64,000 bases of DNA, from NCBI GenBank assembly GCA_026129865.1, contig JAHCHG010000005.1:124001-188000 (forward strand). Reading direction: 5' to 3'. The first letter of the stretch is position 1. The number at the start of each line of letters is the position of its first letter. Position numbers and translations under genes: made by a program. Under the pieces are notes generated by a model. That model saw only the letters and a program-made list of their open reading frames with translations. It had not been told where the DNA came from and did no database searches. This document shows, piece by piece, positions 35,101 to 43,681 of the stretch. The DNA comes from Pyrinomonadaceae bacterium. GTDB taxonomy: Bacteria; Acidobacteriota; Blastocatellia; Pyrinomonadales; Pyrinomonadaceae.

Positions 35101-35823
35101 TTAATTTCCCGCCACGGCGATCAGATGATGAGTGTGATCCGCTCGCGTCCGAATTTCCGGCGCGGCGGATTGGCGCGCGTTTACGACGTTTCCGATGATG
35201 CTTTCAGCAGTTTGAACCGGATGTTTCAGCGACCACGATTTCAATCCCATCTTTCGAAAACGGCTGCCCGCGATGGCATATTCAACGCTGACGTTTGCGA
35301 AATGCTTTTCAAGCAGCGCCTCGAGCTGCGGTTTTTTATAATGCCGTTTATGGTCCGGGTTGGTATTTTTTACCCAATCTCCATTTGGCGTTGTCAATAG
35401 AAAAAATCCGCCCGGTTTTAAGACCCGCGCGATCTCACTGACAAATAGTTCGTCCGCTTCTACATGTTCGATAACTTCTACAGACACAACATGATCGAAC
35501 GAATTATCTGGAAGACCCGATCTGGTCATATCTCCGAAAATGATCTCGGAAACATTGCTCCGTCTTGTCTTTACCGTGTCGGAGATCGCGGAATTAATTC
35601 CAAGATTGAGGTCTTTTTGGATCTCCGATTCCCGCGGAAGATCGATCACGGTGACACGCGCCGGCAGACCGATCGTGTAGGGTGATTTGCGACCGCCAAC
35701 GTCCAATAGCCGAACGGCATGACCGTTTGTCTTGATCATCTCTTCCAGACGCAAGCGCACCTGGCGGTACAACGGCGGAAGAAAATGTTCCGCGAACAAT
35801 CGTCCTCTTTCGTAAAATTTCAT
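35101..35823 (-). CDS. SAM-dependent class I methyltransferase
   Basis: The start is the ATG at 35823, forming an ATGA overlap with the stop of the cytidylyltransferase; the longer frame to 35874 would overlap more deeply. Motif I is VRLLDVGGRKSPYTIGL, motif II ends in VTVIDLPRE, then FGDMTRSGLPDNSFDHVVSVEVIEHVE and IARVLKPGGFFLLTTPNGD. Probably O-methylates the nonulosonate or the chain end; end methylation would suit the Wzt with a glycan-binding domain. The acceptor is unknown. Confidence 0.85.
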   Translation of the reverse strand: MKFYERGRLFAEHFLPPLYRQVRLRLEEMIKTNGHAVRLLDVGGRKSPYTIGLPARVTVIDLPRESEIQKDLNLGINSAISDTVKTRRSNVSEIIFGDMTRSGLPDNSFDHVVSVEVIEHVEADELFVSEIARVLKPGGFFLLTTPNGDWVKNTNPDHKRHYKKPQLEALLEKHFANVSVEYAIAGSRFRKMGLKSWSLKHPVQTAESIIGNVVNARQSAAPEIRTRADHTHHLIAVAGN

Positions 35824-36533
35824 CGAATTACTGCTGATCTTTGGATCGGGATTCTCCGCTCGGCTTTTTTCCAATCTTCCCAGGTATCAATGTTCAGGCT
35901 GAATTCGCGCGGCATTTCGTAAGCGCGAATTCGTGAACCGTAAAGGCTTTTTTCATCCAAAACTACATTTGTTCGTGTTATGTAAACTGATCCGTCCCTG
36001 TGAAAAGCCTCAGGAAGATCCTGTCGACGCGGCGGCGGCGCGGCTCTGCCGCTTGCAAGTGTCAGAAAGCCGTCGCTGTTTCGTCTGTAAACCCATTCCG
36101 GATCATGTTCAGCCGGTACACGCAAAACGCTGACGACCGAATCCGCTCCGGTTTCACAAAAGACTTCAATGCAGTTGTCGATATCCGTAGCCCGGCGCAG
36201 CGGATTGGTCGGTTGAAGCAAACAGACGGCGTCATAACTTTCTCCGTTTTCCGACAACCTGTTCAAGGTGTATTCGATTACCGGCAGCGTCGGCGTTGAA
36301 TCCGCCGCGAGATCCGCCGGGCGCAAAAAGGGAACTTCAAGACCGAGAAGCGCACCGATATGTGCGATCTCTTCGTCATCCGTGCTCAAAACAACGCGCG
36401 AAAGACGCTTTGCCCCGAGCGCGGCATCTGCCGTATAAGCCAAAAGCGGGCGACCGCCTAACAGGCGAATATTCTTTCGCGGCACACCTTTCGAACCGCC
36501 GCGCGCCGGAATTATGCCGAGTATTTTCATCAA
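35820..36533 (-). CDS. neuA: CMP-nonulosonate cytidylyltransferase (NeuA-like)
   Basis: A 237-residue CMP-sialic-acid synthetase. The nucleotide-binding signature is ILGIIPARGGSKGVPRKNIR; VVLSTDDEEIAHIG and LLQPTNPLRRATDID follow as in NeuA/PseF/LegF. It activates the nonulosonate with CTP. Start ATG at 36533 overlaps the NeuC-like stop by 4 bases. Cannot tell Neu5Ac from legionaminate specificity by eye. Confidence 0.9.
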   Translation of the reverse strand: MMKILGIIPARGGSKGVPRKNIRLLGGRPLLAYTADAALGAKRLSRVVLSTDDEEIAHIGALLGLEVPFLRPADLAADSTPTLPVIEYTLNRLSENGESYDAVCLLQPTNPLRRATDIDNCIEVFCETGADSVVSVLRVPAEHDPEWVYRRNSDGFLTLASGRAAPPPRRQDLPEAFHRDGSVYITRTNVVLDEKSLYGSRIRAYEMPREFSLNIDTWEDWKKAERRIPIQRSAVIR

Positions 36534-37684
36534 TAAGTCAGTTTTTTATCTATTGTAAGAACGGCATGAGATAACGTTTCAGCGATCCGTGCACCGGCTT
36601 TGCCGTCGCCGTAAAGCTCATCGGGGTCGTATCGTCCGTGTTTTATCTGCGTCATCACCGCGTCTTTGATCTGCTCGATATGATATCCAGAATCAATTAC
36701 ATTTTTCCCACGATCGCGCCCCGATTGACGTGAACCCAAATTTACGACCGGCACGCCGAGATACGAGCATTCACGGATTCCGACGCTTGAATTTCCGACG
36801 AGACATTTGCTGTTGTACAAGAGCCGCAGAAAATCAGTCGGCGTCATATTCTTAAAGAAATGCATATTGTCCGGCTTAACCGTTTCGCGAAAAGTTCTTA
36901 TCGCGTTTGAGGTTCCGTCGGCACCGGCATCGACATTCGACCAAAACCAGAGAGTCGGCATTTTCATCTGGTGGACCGCTTCTAGCGTTTCCGCAGCCTG
37001 ATGCCGCGCAAGTCTATATTCTGTTGTAACCGGATGCTGCATGACGACGAGATATCCGTTCTTGAGTTCGCGGAGATCGCCGACACCGCCGTATTTCTGA
37101 AACGGATTAAAATCTAGCTTGGGGTTTTTCATTACGTCAGCCGCGATATCTATCGACGGGCAGCCCGTTATATGCACGGTCTCGCGTTTTTCTCCCATTT
37201 TGCAGACGCGTTCGGCTGCGAGTTTTGTTGATACCAGGTGAAGATCGGAAAGCTTGGTTACGGCATGTCGAACCTTTTCATCGATCGAACCGGTTACTTC
37301 GCCGCCCTGAACATGCGCAACCGGAATGTTCATATACGAAGCCGCAACAGCCGTAGCCAGCGTTTCATAGCGGTCGGCGACAGTTACGACCACGTCTGGC
37401 TGCAGATTTTCGAAAACTGTGGATAGCTCGATCAATCCTAAACCCGTCGTCTTCGCCATTGATGAAAGATTTTCGCCCTCGAGAACCATGTAAACTCGCG
37501 CCGCGATCTTAAATCCGTCTTTTTCGATGACATTGACGGCGGTGCCGTACCGGTCGAGCAGCGCCGATGCGGCGATTACGATCTGAAGTTCGAGATCGGG
37601 ATCGTCAGCGATCGCTCTCAACGCGGTTTTGATACGGCTATAGCTAGGTCGAGCCGTTATCACCACACATATTTTTCGTCGCAT
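36530..37684 (-). CDS. neuC: UDP-N-acetylglucosamine 2-epimerase, hydrolysing (NeuC/LegG-like)
   Basis: A 384-residue GT-B-fold epimerase: ICVVITARPSYSRIKTAL at the N-terminus, VVTVADRYETLATAVAASY, AHVQGGEVTGSIDEKVRHAV, and C-terminal LVGNSSVGIRECSYLGVPVVNLGSRQ with the UDP-binding Ser/Glu. It makes N-acetylmannosamine, or the 2,4-diacetamido analogue if its substrate comes from a WbpM/PglE-type pathway. Directly between NeuB and NeuA in one transcriptional unit. Confidence 0.9.
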   Translation of the reverse strand: MRRKICVVITARPSYSRIKTALRAIADDPDLELQIVIAASALLDRYGTAVNVIEKDGFKIAARVYMVLEGENLSSMAKTTGLGLIELSTVFENLQPDVVVTVADRYETLATAVAASYMNIPVAHVQGGEVTGSIDEKVRHAVTKLSDLHLVSTKLAAERVCKMGEKRETVHITGCPSIDIAADVMKNPKLDFNPFQKYGGVGDLRELKNGYLVVMQHPVTTEYRLARHQAAETLEAVHQMKMPTLWFWSNVDAGADGTSNAIRTFRETVKPDNMHFFKNMTPTDFLRLLYNSKCLVGNSSVGIRECSYLGVPVVNLGSRQSGRDRGKNVIDSGYHIEQIKDAVMTQIKHGRYDPDELYGDGKAGARIAETLSHAVLTIDKKLTY

Positions 37685-37698
37685 ATTATCCTCTCGTT

Positions 37699-38757
37699 TT
37701 ATTGACCGCTGTTTATTTGAAAATGATCCAAATGAAACATTTCGCCCGCGGAAATGTCCGTTCGAAGTTTCGATCCGACAACAATGGCGACGTTCGAAGA
37801 CGATATTCCGTTCCCGGGCTTTTTGAATTTCAAATGCTCCCGTTTAACGACTGTACCGGCGGGAAGCGCCGCAGCTGCGAAAATGCTTTTACCGAAGATC
37901 GATTTTAGATCTGCAGCTTCTTTCGCTGCGGTTTGTTTGTCGACCGGATTCGAGATCATTGTTTCAATCTCTCGAATTCCTGCAGCAAGCTGCCTGAGTT
38001 CCTTTGTTGTGATCGAAGCAGGAACGTCGGGACCGAACATTTCCCGGCTCATGCATACGTGAACTTCAACCACATCAGCCCCGAGCGCCCCAGCGGCGAG
38101 TCCCGCAAATATTTTCCCGGAATGGTCGGAGAGACCCGATGCACATCCAAATCGACTTCGAATTTCGCCGATCATATTAAGTCCGATCTTTTCCGCCGGA
38201 CATGGATAGGCGGTCGTGCATTGCAAAACAGCAAGCGGGTTTCCGCCCGCTTTTACCGTGCTTACCGCACAGTCCAGTTCGTTCCAGTCGCTTAGTCCGG
38301 ACGATAAAATAATCGGCTGACCGGTTCGCGCGATCTTCTCAAGCATCGGCTCGTTGCCGACCTCGCCGGACGCGACCTTCCAAACCGTCATTCCTATCTC
38401 TGTAAGCAGATCGACCGCTTCATCCGAGAATGGCGAGCTCAAAAAGAGCAAGCCGCATTCGTCAGCATGGCGTTTTAAACCGATCCATTGCTCTTTCGAA
38501 AATTCCATCCGCTGCCAGTATTCGTACCGCGTGTCATCCTGCGGACTGAATTTCACGCGCCAGGGTTCCTGCGGTGAACTTTCTGCGGAAGCAAGATGCG
38601 TTTGAAACTTGATCGCGTCAGCACCGGTTTTAGCAACGGCGTCAATAAAAGCGTGCGCTTGTCCCAGACTTCCATCATGCGACTGGGCAACTTCGGCGAT
38701 GATCAGACATCGTTTTTCCGAGGCGTCATCTATGCAAAATTGTCTGAAACCGGTCAT
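37699..38757 (-). CDS. neuB: N-acetylneuraminate/nonulosonate synthase (NeuB-like)
   Basis: A 352-residue protein: TIM-barrel part with CLIIAEVAQSHDGSLGQAHAFID, DAIKFQTHLA, VWKVASGEVGNEPMLEKIA and GCASGLSDHSGKIFAGL, then a SAF (antifreeze-like) domain from about 285 (AAALPAGTVVKREHLKFKKPGNGIS). It condenses PEP with an N-acylated mannosamine-type sugar. With NeuC and NeuA downstream the three-step route to a CMP-activated nonulosonate is complete. Confidence 0.92.
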   Translation of the reverse strand: MTGFRQFCIDDASEKRCLIIAEVAQSHDGSLGQAHAFIDAVAKTGADAIKFQTHLASAESSPQEPWRVKFSPQDDTRYEYWQRMEFSKEQWIGLKRHADECGLLFLSSPFSDEAVDLLTEIGMTVWKVASGEVGNEPMLEKIARTGQPIILSSGLSDWNELDCAVSTVKAGGNPLAVLQCTTAYPCPAEKIGLNMIGEIRSRFGCASGLSDHSGKIFAGLAAGALGADVVEVHVCMSREMFGPDVPASITTKELRQLAAGIREIETMISNPVDKQTAAKEAADLKSIFGKSIFAAAALPAGTVVKREHLKFKKPGNGISSSNVAIVVGSKLRTDISAGEMFHLDHFQINSGQ

Positions 38758-38795
38758 TTTAAGATTGTCCAGCTAATTTTCGTAAAATGGTTTGA

Positions 38796-39662
38796 TCAAA
38801 TAATGTCGGCAAACGTCTTTTCCATCCGTCGAAAATAGAAAGCTCCGCTTACCAAAAGCGCGATCGCTGCGGCTGCCGAGAACGCGACCATCCAACCCGG
38901 CTCGGTCGCGGTTCCGAGAAGCGCCCATCTAAATCCTTCGACAACCCCGACCATCGGGTTTAATCCGTAAAGGGTTCGCCACGGTTCTTCCAACAGCGTG
39001 CTCGAATATGCGATCGGCGTTGCGAAAAGCCAGACCTGAGTTATGAACGGAATGACATATTTCACGTCGCGATACTCGACGTTCAACGCCGACAGCCAAA
39101 GGCTGACAGCGAGTGAAGCGATCAAAGTGATAAGCAGAAAGACCGGCAGCCAGACGATGTTTATTGTCGGCGCGATCCCGTACAGCAGCATCAGCAGGAT
39201 CAAAACGCCGAACGCGAGAACAAAATCGACCAATCCGCCGAAAACGGTCGCCATTGGAATGATCAGGCGCGGGAAATAGACTTTTTTGATAAGGTTCGAA
39301 TTTGCAACAATGCTGTTCGTCGCCTGGGTCAGTCCATTTGAAAAAAGCGTCCACGGGACAAGTGCTGCAAAGCTGAAGATCGGATACGGAACGCCATCGC
39401 TCGAGAGTTGTGCAAGTTTCCCAAAGAAAATACTGAAAACGAGCATCGTCATAACCGGCTGAATTATCGCCCACGAAATACCGAGAGCGGTTTGTTTGTA
39501 TCTGACCTTTACATCGCGCCAGACCAGGAAAAAGAGCAGTTCGCGAAACTCCCAGAGCTCTTCGGGCTTGAGCGGCGTAAAGCCTTCAGACGGAGCGATA
39601 TGTAAATGCGGAATCGAACCGGTTCCCGCCGAAGCAGCCAGTGTCTCTTCGTTTATTGCCAT
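38796..39662 (-). CDS. wzm: Polysaccharide ABC exporter permease (Wzm)
   Basis: A 288-residue ABC2-type permease with six hydrophobic helices. The cytoplasmic entry FFLVWRDVKVRYKQTALGISWAIIQPV is the hallmark of the Wzm/TagG family. NPMVGVVEGFRWALLGT near the C-terminus is also typical. Partners with the Wzt at 28238-29536 to flip the lipid-linked polymer across the inner membrane. Located 18 bases after Wzc. Confidence 0.92.
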   Translation of the reverse strand: MAINEETLAASAGTGSIPHLHIAPSEGFTPLKPEELWEFRELLFFLVWRDVKVRYKQTALGISWAIIQPVMTMLVFSIFFGKLAQLSSDGVPYPIFSFAALVPWTLFSNGLTQATNSIVANSNLIKKVYFPRLIIPMATVFGGLVDFVLAFGVLILLMLLYGIAPTINIVWLPVFLLITLIASLAVSLWLSALNVEYRDVKYVIPFITQVWLFATPIAYSSTLLEEPWRTLYGLNPMVGVVEGFRWALLGTATEPGWMVAFSAAAAIALLVSGAFYFRRMEKTFADII

Positions 39663-39680
39663 CTTTTTGATCTTCGGAAT

Positions 39681-42125
39681 TCAGTTAAGTTTGAGTATCG
39701 GAGCGTCGGCTTCAAAATCGGGCGCGGGTTCGCCGGTTTCGTAATCGCGATATTTGTAATAAGCATTCCACTGCAGCGGAACGCCGTTCATTACCATTCC
39801 GATTATTCGGGCTCCGACGGAAGCAAGTTTCTTTTTCACCTGCAGGATCGAATGACGCGAACTGTAGTTGTCCCTTACAACGACGAGCACGCCGGAACAA
39901 TGGACCGATAGGATCAAACTGTCCGCAAAATAGAGGACGGGTGGGGAATCGATGATGATATGTGCATATGTTCTCAACAATTTATGCATGAACAATTCCA
40001 TTTCTGCGGAATTAAGCAGTCCGCCCGGATTCATCGTCCGTTCACCGGATGTCAAAACATCAAGCTCGCCGATGGCGTTCTGCTTTATCACATCGGCGAT
40101 AAGTTCTTCAGTTAGGTCTTTGACCGAAAGCAATGTGGTCAAACCGCTGTAATTATCCTGGTCGATCAATCTGTGGACCTTCGGGCAACGCAAGTCGGCG
40201 TCGATAAGCAATGTCTTCTTGCCCGATTCAGCCAGACTTTTCGCGAGATTTAACGCGGTCAAAGTTTTCCCTTCGCCTTCTTCAGCCGAAGTTACCAGGA
40301 TCGACCTCGGCTCGCCGCCCGGCGAAGAAAGTACGATCTGAGTTGAAAGCTGCAGGTATGCTTCTTGAAATTCGGTTCGATCAAACGCTTTCAAATTATA
40401 GTTTTTCTTTGTGTTGCCCCTTTTACTTCGAAGCCGCGACGGCAGCAATTTTCGGCTCAAATGCATCGGCGCGGTTGGAATCGCAGCCAGGACCGGAAGT
40501 CCGAAAAGTTGTTCGACGTCTTCCGCATGCTGAACTGAGTCGTTAAACCAATCGATCGCGAATGCGAGACCGATCCCGACAAAAAGCGACGCGAAGAATG
40601 CGATCGCAACGTCTTTCATCCGACGCGGTCCAACCGCAGATTTAGGCGGCAGCGCCTGGTCAACGACCTGAACATTGTTCGGCGTTCGGTTCAGAATCAA
40701 ATTATTTTCTTTTGTTCGCTGCAAAAGATCGTCGAGCAGAGTTTTATTCGTATTAATCTCCTGCTCAATGATCCGGTAATTGATCGAAGCTTCATTTTGC
40801 CTCATGACCTCACCGCGCTGACGGTTGAAATTTTCGCGAAGAACGGTCTCACGGGCGATCGCTTCATTAAGTTTTTCTTTGAGGCTTGCCATTTGAATTT
40901 CGGAAGCCCGTTTACGAAGCGGTAGAAGCTGATTTTCGATCGTTTCTATCTGCCTTTTCACCTGAACGACCTGATACCACTCGTCTGTAAATTCGGTTTT
41001 CAGCTGCGCGAGCTGCTGGCGAAGATCGGCAAGTTTCGCTTCGAGCGCAACGACCTGTCCGTCCTGACTCTGGATCGCAGTTTCGCGCATACTGTTTTGA
41101 AGCGCCGCCTGATAGCTTGTTTGCGCATTGATACGCGCGTTTTCAGCCTGCCCAAGCTGAAGATTTAGATCGGAAAACCGTTGAACAACGGTATTTTGAC
41201 CTGCATCAAGCGATACGATCTGATTTTGTTTCGAATAATTAATCAGCCGTTCTTCGCCGCTGCGAATCAACGATTGCAGCTCAGCGACGCGTTTTTCCAA
41301 AAAATCTCCTGCTGCGGTGTTGCTTTTGATCTTGTTTTCCAAATTCTGGATAACGTAAACGCTGCCGATCTCGTTGACGACCTTTGCAGCAATTTCAGGA
41401 TTGCCGTGTGTAAACGAGACCTCGATCAAACGCGTCGCGGATGACTGCGTGCGCTTATCAAAAACCGGATTTACGGTCAATCCGCTGCTTACACGCGAAA
41501 CCAGAGGCATCAAACTTTCAGCGTTCTTTAGTGAATCTTCTTCTTCGGTCCGGTTCAATTTTAGTTCGCTTTTGGTTACAACGTTGTTTGCAGACTCATC
41601 CACAACCGGCGGCGGCGGTGTCCAAAATCCAAACATCTTAGCGACATTTTGAAAAGCCGTGGGCTTCTGTTCACCGTCCGGATTCATGAAAAGAGGATTG
41701 TTTTTCAGATCAAGGTTTTGGACAACTCGCCGCAGCAATCCTTCACCTTCGAGGATCTGCAGCTGAGTCGAAAAGTAAGCCGGGTCGTTTGTCTGGTTAA
41801 TGACGATCGATCCTCCGTTCGCCGTGATACCGGCAGCCGGATTATTTTCGTTGTTGACCTGAATTCGGGTCGAAGCTTCGTAAAAGTCGCGCTTTTGAGC
41901 AACGTAAACCACCGCCAGAGACGTGACGAGCACGTTTACGAAGATGATCATGAACCAATGTTTACGAATGCTCCCGATGAATTTCCAAATTATCTGTTTT
42001 TGGTCTTCTTCGGGTTCGGGGTCTAACGCATAGCCTCCCGGCAAAGCCTCGTATTCGTTCCGGTAATAAGGTTCTATCTCGGTCGACCCGTTTCCCAAAA
42101 GATCATTACCCATGATTTTTTTCAT
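39681..42125 (-). CDS. wzc: Chain-length determinant fused to tyrosine autokinase (Wzc-like)
   Basis: An 814-residue PCP-2a protein. Membrane segments flank a long periplasmic coiled-coil domain: one near residue 60 (WFMIIFVNVLVTSLAVVYVA) and one near 510 after the proline-rich VVDQALPPKSAVGPRR. The cytoplasmic BY-kinase has Walker A SAEEGEGKTLTALNLAKSL, Walker A' LLIDADLRCPK and Walker B HIIIDSPPVL. Four tyrosines cluster at 789, 790, 792 and 795 (AYYKYRDYE), the expected autophosphorylation site. It controls polymer length and export with Wza. Confidence 0.92.
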   Translation of the reverse strand: MKKIMGNDLLGNGSTEIEPYYRNEYEALPGGYALDPEPEEDQKQIIWKFIGSIRKHWFMIIFVNVLVTSLAVVYVAQKRDFYEASTRIQVNNENNPAAGITANGGSIVINQTNDPAYFSTQLQILEGEGLLRRVVQNLDLKNNPLFMNPDGEQKPTAFQNVAKMFGFWTPPPPVVDESANNVVTKSELKLNRTEEEDSLKNAESLMPLVSRVSSGLTVNPVFDKRTQSSATRLIEVSFTHGNPEIAAKVVNEIGSVYVIQNLENKIKSNTAAGDFLEKRVAELQSLIRSGEERLINYSKQNQIVSLDAGQNTVVQRFSDLNLQLGQAENARINAQTSYQAALQNSMRETAIQSQDGQVVALEAKLADLRQQLAQLKTEFTDEWYQVVQVKRQIETIENQLLPLRKRASEIQMASLKEKLNEAIARETVLRENFNRQRGEVMRQNEASINYRIIEQEINTNKTLLDDLLQRTKENNLILNRTPNNVQVVDQALPPKSAVGPRRMKDVAIAFFASLFVGIGLAFAIDWFNDSVQHAEDVEQLFGLPVLAAIPTAPMHLSRKLLPSRLRSKRGNTKKNYNLKAFDRTEFQEAYLQLSTQIVLSSPGGEPRSILVTSAEEGEGKTLTALNLAKSLAESGKKTLLIDADLRCPKVHRLIDQDNYSGLTTLLSVKDLTEELIADVIKQNAIGELDVLTSGERTMNPGGLLNSAEMELFMHKLLRTYAHIIIDSPPVLYFADSLILSVHCSGVLVVVRDNYSSRHSILQVKKKLASVGARIIGMVMNGVPLQWNAYYKYRDYETGEPAPDFEADAPILKLN

Positions 42126-42152
42126 TTGATTAAAACTACCTTCTAAAGCTGA

Positions 42153-43151
42153 TCAGGGAATAATTACCGGCACGCGCAATATGGTAGGAACGACCGCACG
42201 GAAAATATCACGTAAAAATTTCTTTGTTTTGCCGGGTCCCGGAACGTTGATGATATCGTTTGGCTGAATCATCACATCCTGAGTCTCGCGGTCATGAATG
42301 GCTTGTAAATTTACGATAATTTCGGTTTTCTCGAACGTGTCGGGGTTTTCTCGCAAAATCTCGATCTTTTTGATCTGTGCGCCCGGAGCCGTTCCGCCTG
42401 CCATCGCAACCGCTCGTGAAAGTGTTACAGGCTCGCTTAGATTTATTGCCGTCGAAGCTCTCACATTTCCGACTATGTACGCCTGTTTGGAATCAGTTAC
42501 CTGAACGATGTCACCTGCGAAGATCAACGGATTCGCCTTCGCATTTCCGTCCATGAGGTCCGCAACGGCGACTACGATCATTCCCTCGTCGTCCAAATTC
42601 GCGTCTGCAGCGGTATCCGTCCCGCAGCTTATGTAGTCAGGGTTTCTAAGAATTTGGATCGTTCGACCGGCATTCGGACTCAATCCGTTCACATAGGTCA
42701 TCAATTCGCGTAAGCGGATCGACCTTCGAAGTTGAAATCTGCCCGGAGAATTTACAGCCCCGCCGACAGCGACCGGGTTTGAATTGAATTCTGTTACCGT
42801 AACGTAAACCTGCGGATCAAGTAGGTATTTGCGTAAACGCTCGGTGATCTCCAGCGAAAGCTCGGCTTCCGTACGGCACCGGGCGAGTATCGGATCGTCG
42901 ATCATCGGGAGACGAATCGTTCCGTCGTTTGCAACCCGGACCGCGTTGGTGGTCAAAAGAGCGTTTTTCGGTACCAGGACATTCAGGACATCGCCGGACC
43001 CGATCCTGTAATTACTTTCGATCACATCATCGACTTTCAGATCCGGATTGGTCACCGTTTGCGCATTAGCTATAAAACCGGTGCAGACAACGATCGCCAA
43101 AACTCTGGCGGCTGAAAGCAATTGTCCAAATTTTGGAGATCCTAAAGTCAT
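42153..43151 (-). CDS. wza: Outer-membrane polysaccharide export protein (Wza-like)
   Basis: A 332-residue protein with a signal peptide (ARVLAIVVCTGFIANAQ). The Poly_export domain begins NYRIGSGDVLNVLVPKN and includes DPQVYVTVTEFNSNPVAVGG. SLBB-type repeats follow (GAVNSPGRFQL; AYIVGNVRASTAINL). No lipobox Cys is obvious; the cleavage site is probably after Ala-Asn-Ala. It forms the outer-membrane exit with Wzc, 27 bases downstream. Confidence 0.9.
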   Translation of the reverse strand: MTLGSPKFGQLLSAARVLAIVVCTGFIANAQTVTNPDLKVDDVIESNYRIGSGDVLNVLVPKNALLTTNAVRVANDGTIRLPMIDDPILARCRTEAELSLEITERLRKYLLDPQVYVTVTEFNSNPVAVGGAVNSPGRFQLRRSIRLRELMTYVNGLSPNAGRTIQILRNPDYISCGTDTAADANLDDEGMIVVAVADLMDGNAKANPLIFAGDIVQVTDSKQAYIVGNVRASTAINLSEPVTLSRAVAMAGGTAPGAQIKKIEILRENPDTFEKTEIIVNLQAIHDRETQDVMIQPNDIINVPGPGKTKKFLRDIFRAVVPTILRVPVIIP

Positions 43152-43156
43152 TCTTG

Positions 43157-43492
43157 CTACGTTCGGGACGATTGAAACCGTTTTGAATAAAGCACTTCGC
43201 GCAGATGGTTGCGGTGGGTCAAGTTAAGGATCTGATTTCCCAAAACGACCTCAAACTGAGAAGATTCGCGCAAAAACTTTCCGGTCAGCGGACCGTCGCC
43301 GGTTTTTGCGACGACGCGTTCGCGAACCCACTGCCAAAATTGATCCTGCGTGGTCCAATATTCATTTCCGTCGCGGCACACGATGAGCGCGTTTTTCTTT
43401 TTCTTCTTCTTTTTTTTCGGTTCCGTTTGAGTATTAACGTCGGTGGAAACCGTTTTCGGTTTTATCAATGAATCTAATTTACATTTGCGCAT
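43157..43492 (-). CDS. Small polylysine-containing protein of unknown function, first gene of the export operon
   Basis: The start is ATG at 43492 with AGGAG about 8 bases upstream; a TTG 21 bases earlier is less likely. The ~111-residue product has no signal peptide. It has a run of eight lysines near residue 30 (EPKKKKKKKKNA), then a compact, probably folded part: ALIVCRDGNEYWTTQDQFWQWVRE and LTGKFLRESSQFEVVLGNQIL. I do not recognise it. It ends 5 bases before Wza, so it belongs to the glycan operon. The basic run suggests nucleic-acid, phospholipid or polyanion binding, but this is a guess. Confidence 0.7.
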   Translation of the reverse strand: MRKCKLDSLIKPKTVSTDVNTQTEPKKKKKKKKNALIVCRDGNEYWTTQDQFWQWVRERVVAKTGDGPLTGKFLRESSQFEVVLGNQILNLTHRNHLREVLYSKRFQSSRT

Positions 43493-43536
43493 AAGAATGC
43501 TCCTGTGAAACAAACTTTGTCTGGCTCACTGCTCGA

Positions 43537-43569
43537 CCCCGTTAGGGGAAGTCTTCGGGTTAGGAAGAC
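43537..43569 (-). promoter_or_regulatory. Two adjacent hairpins in the leader of the export operon
   Basis: CCCC/GGGG (43537-43540 and 43545-43548, 4-base loop) and GTCTTC/GAAGAC (43551-43556 and 43564-43569, 7-base loop) sit side by side, 45-77 bases before the start codon at 43492. No T-run follows, so they are not a terminator. They may stabilise the long message or be part of an antitermination or riboswitch-like leader. Confidence 0.45.
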
Positions 43570-43646
43570 GGAAAAACTATTGTTTAGAACTCGACTTTGC
43601 AGAAGAATCGTACGCCTTATTGTCGGGGTACACATCGGAGAAATAA

Positions 43647-43676
43647 CCTATTCCTGCCGATAATTCTTCCTATTCC
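43647..43676. promoter_or_regulatory. Direct repeat CCTATTCC, operator candidate
   Basis: CCTATTCC occurs at 43647-43654 and again at 43669-43676, 22 bases start to start, about two helical turns. It lies upstream of the polysaccharide export operon and just behind a LuxR-type regulator gene. A dimeric activator on one face of the helix would fit. The related AATAGGAAT is seen near 45680 in another regulator's upstream region. Confidence 0.35.
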
Positions 43677-43681
43677 GGTGA

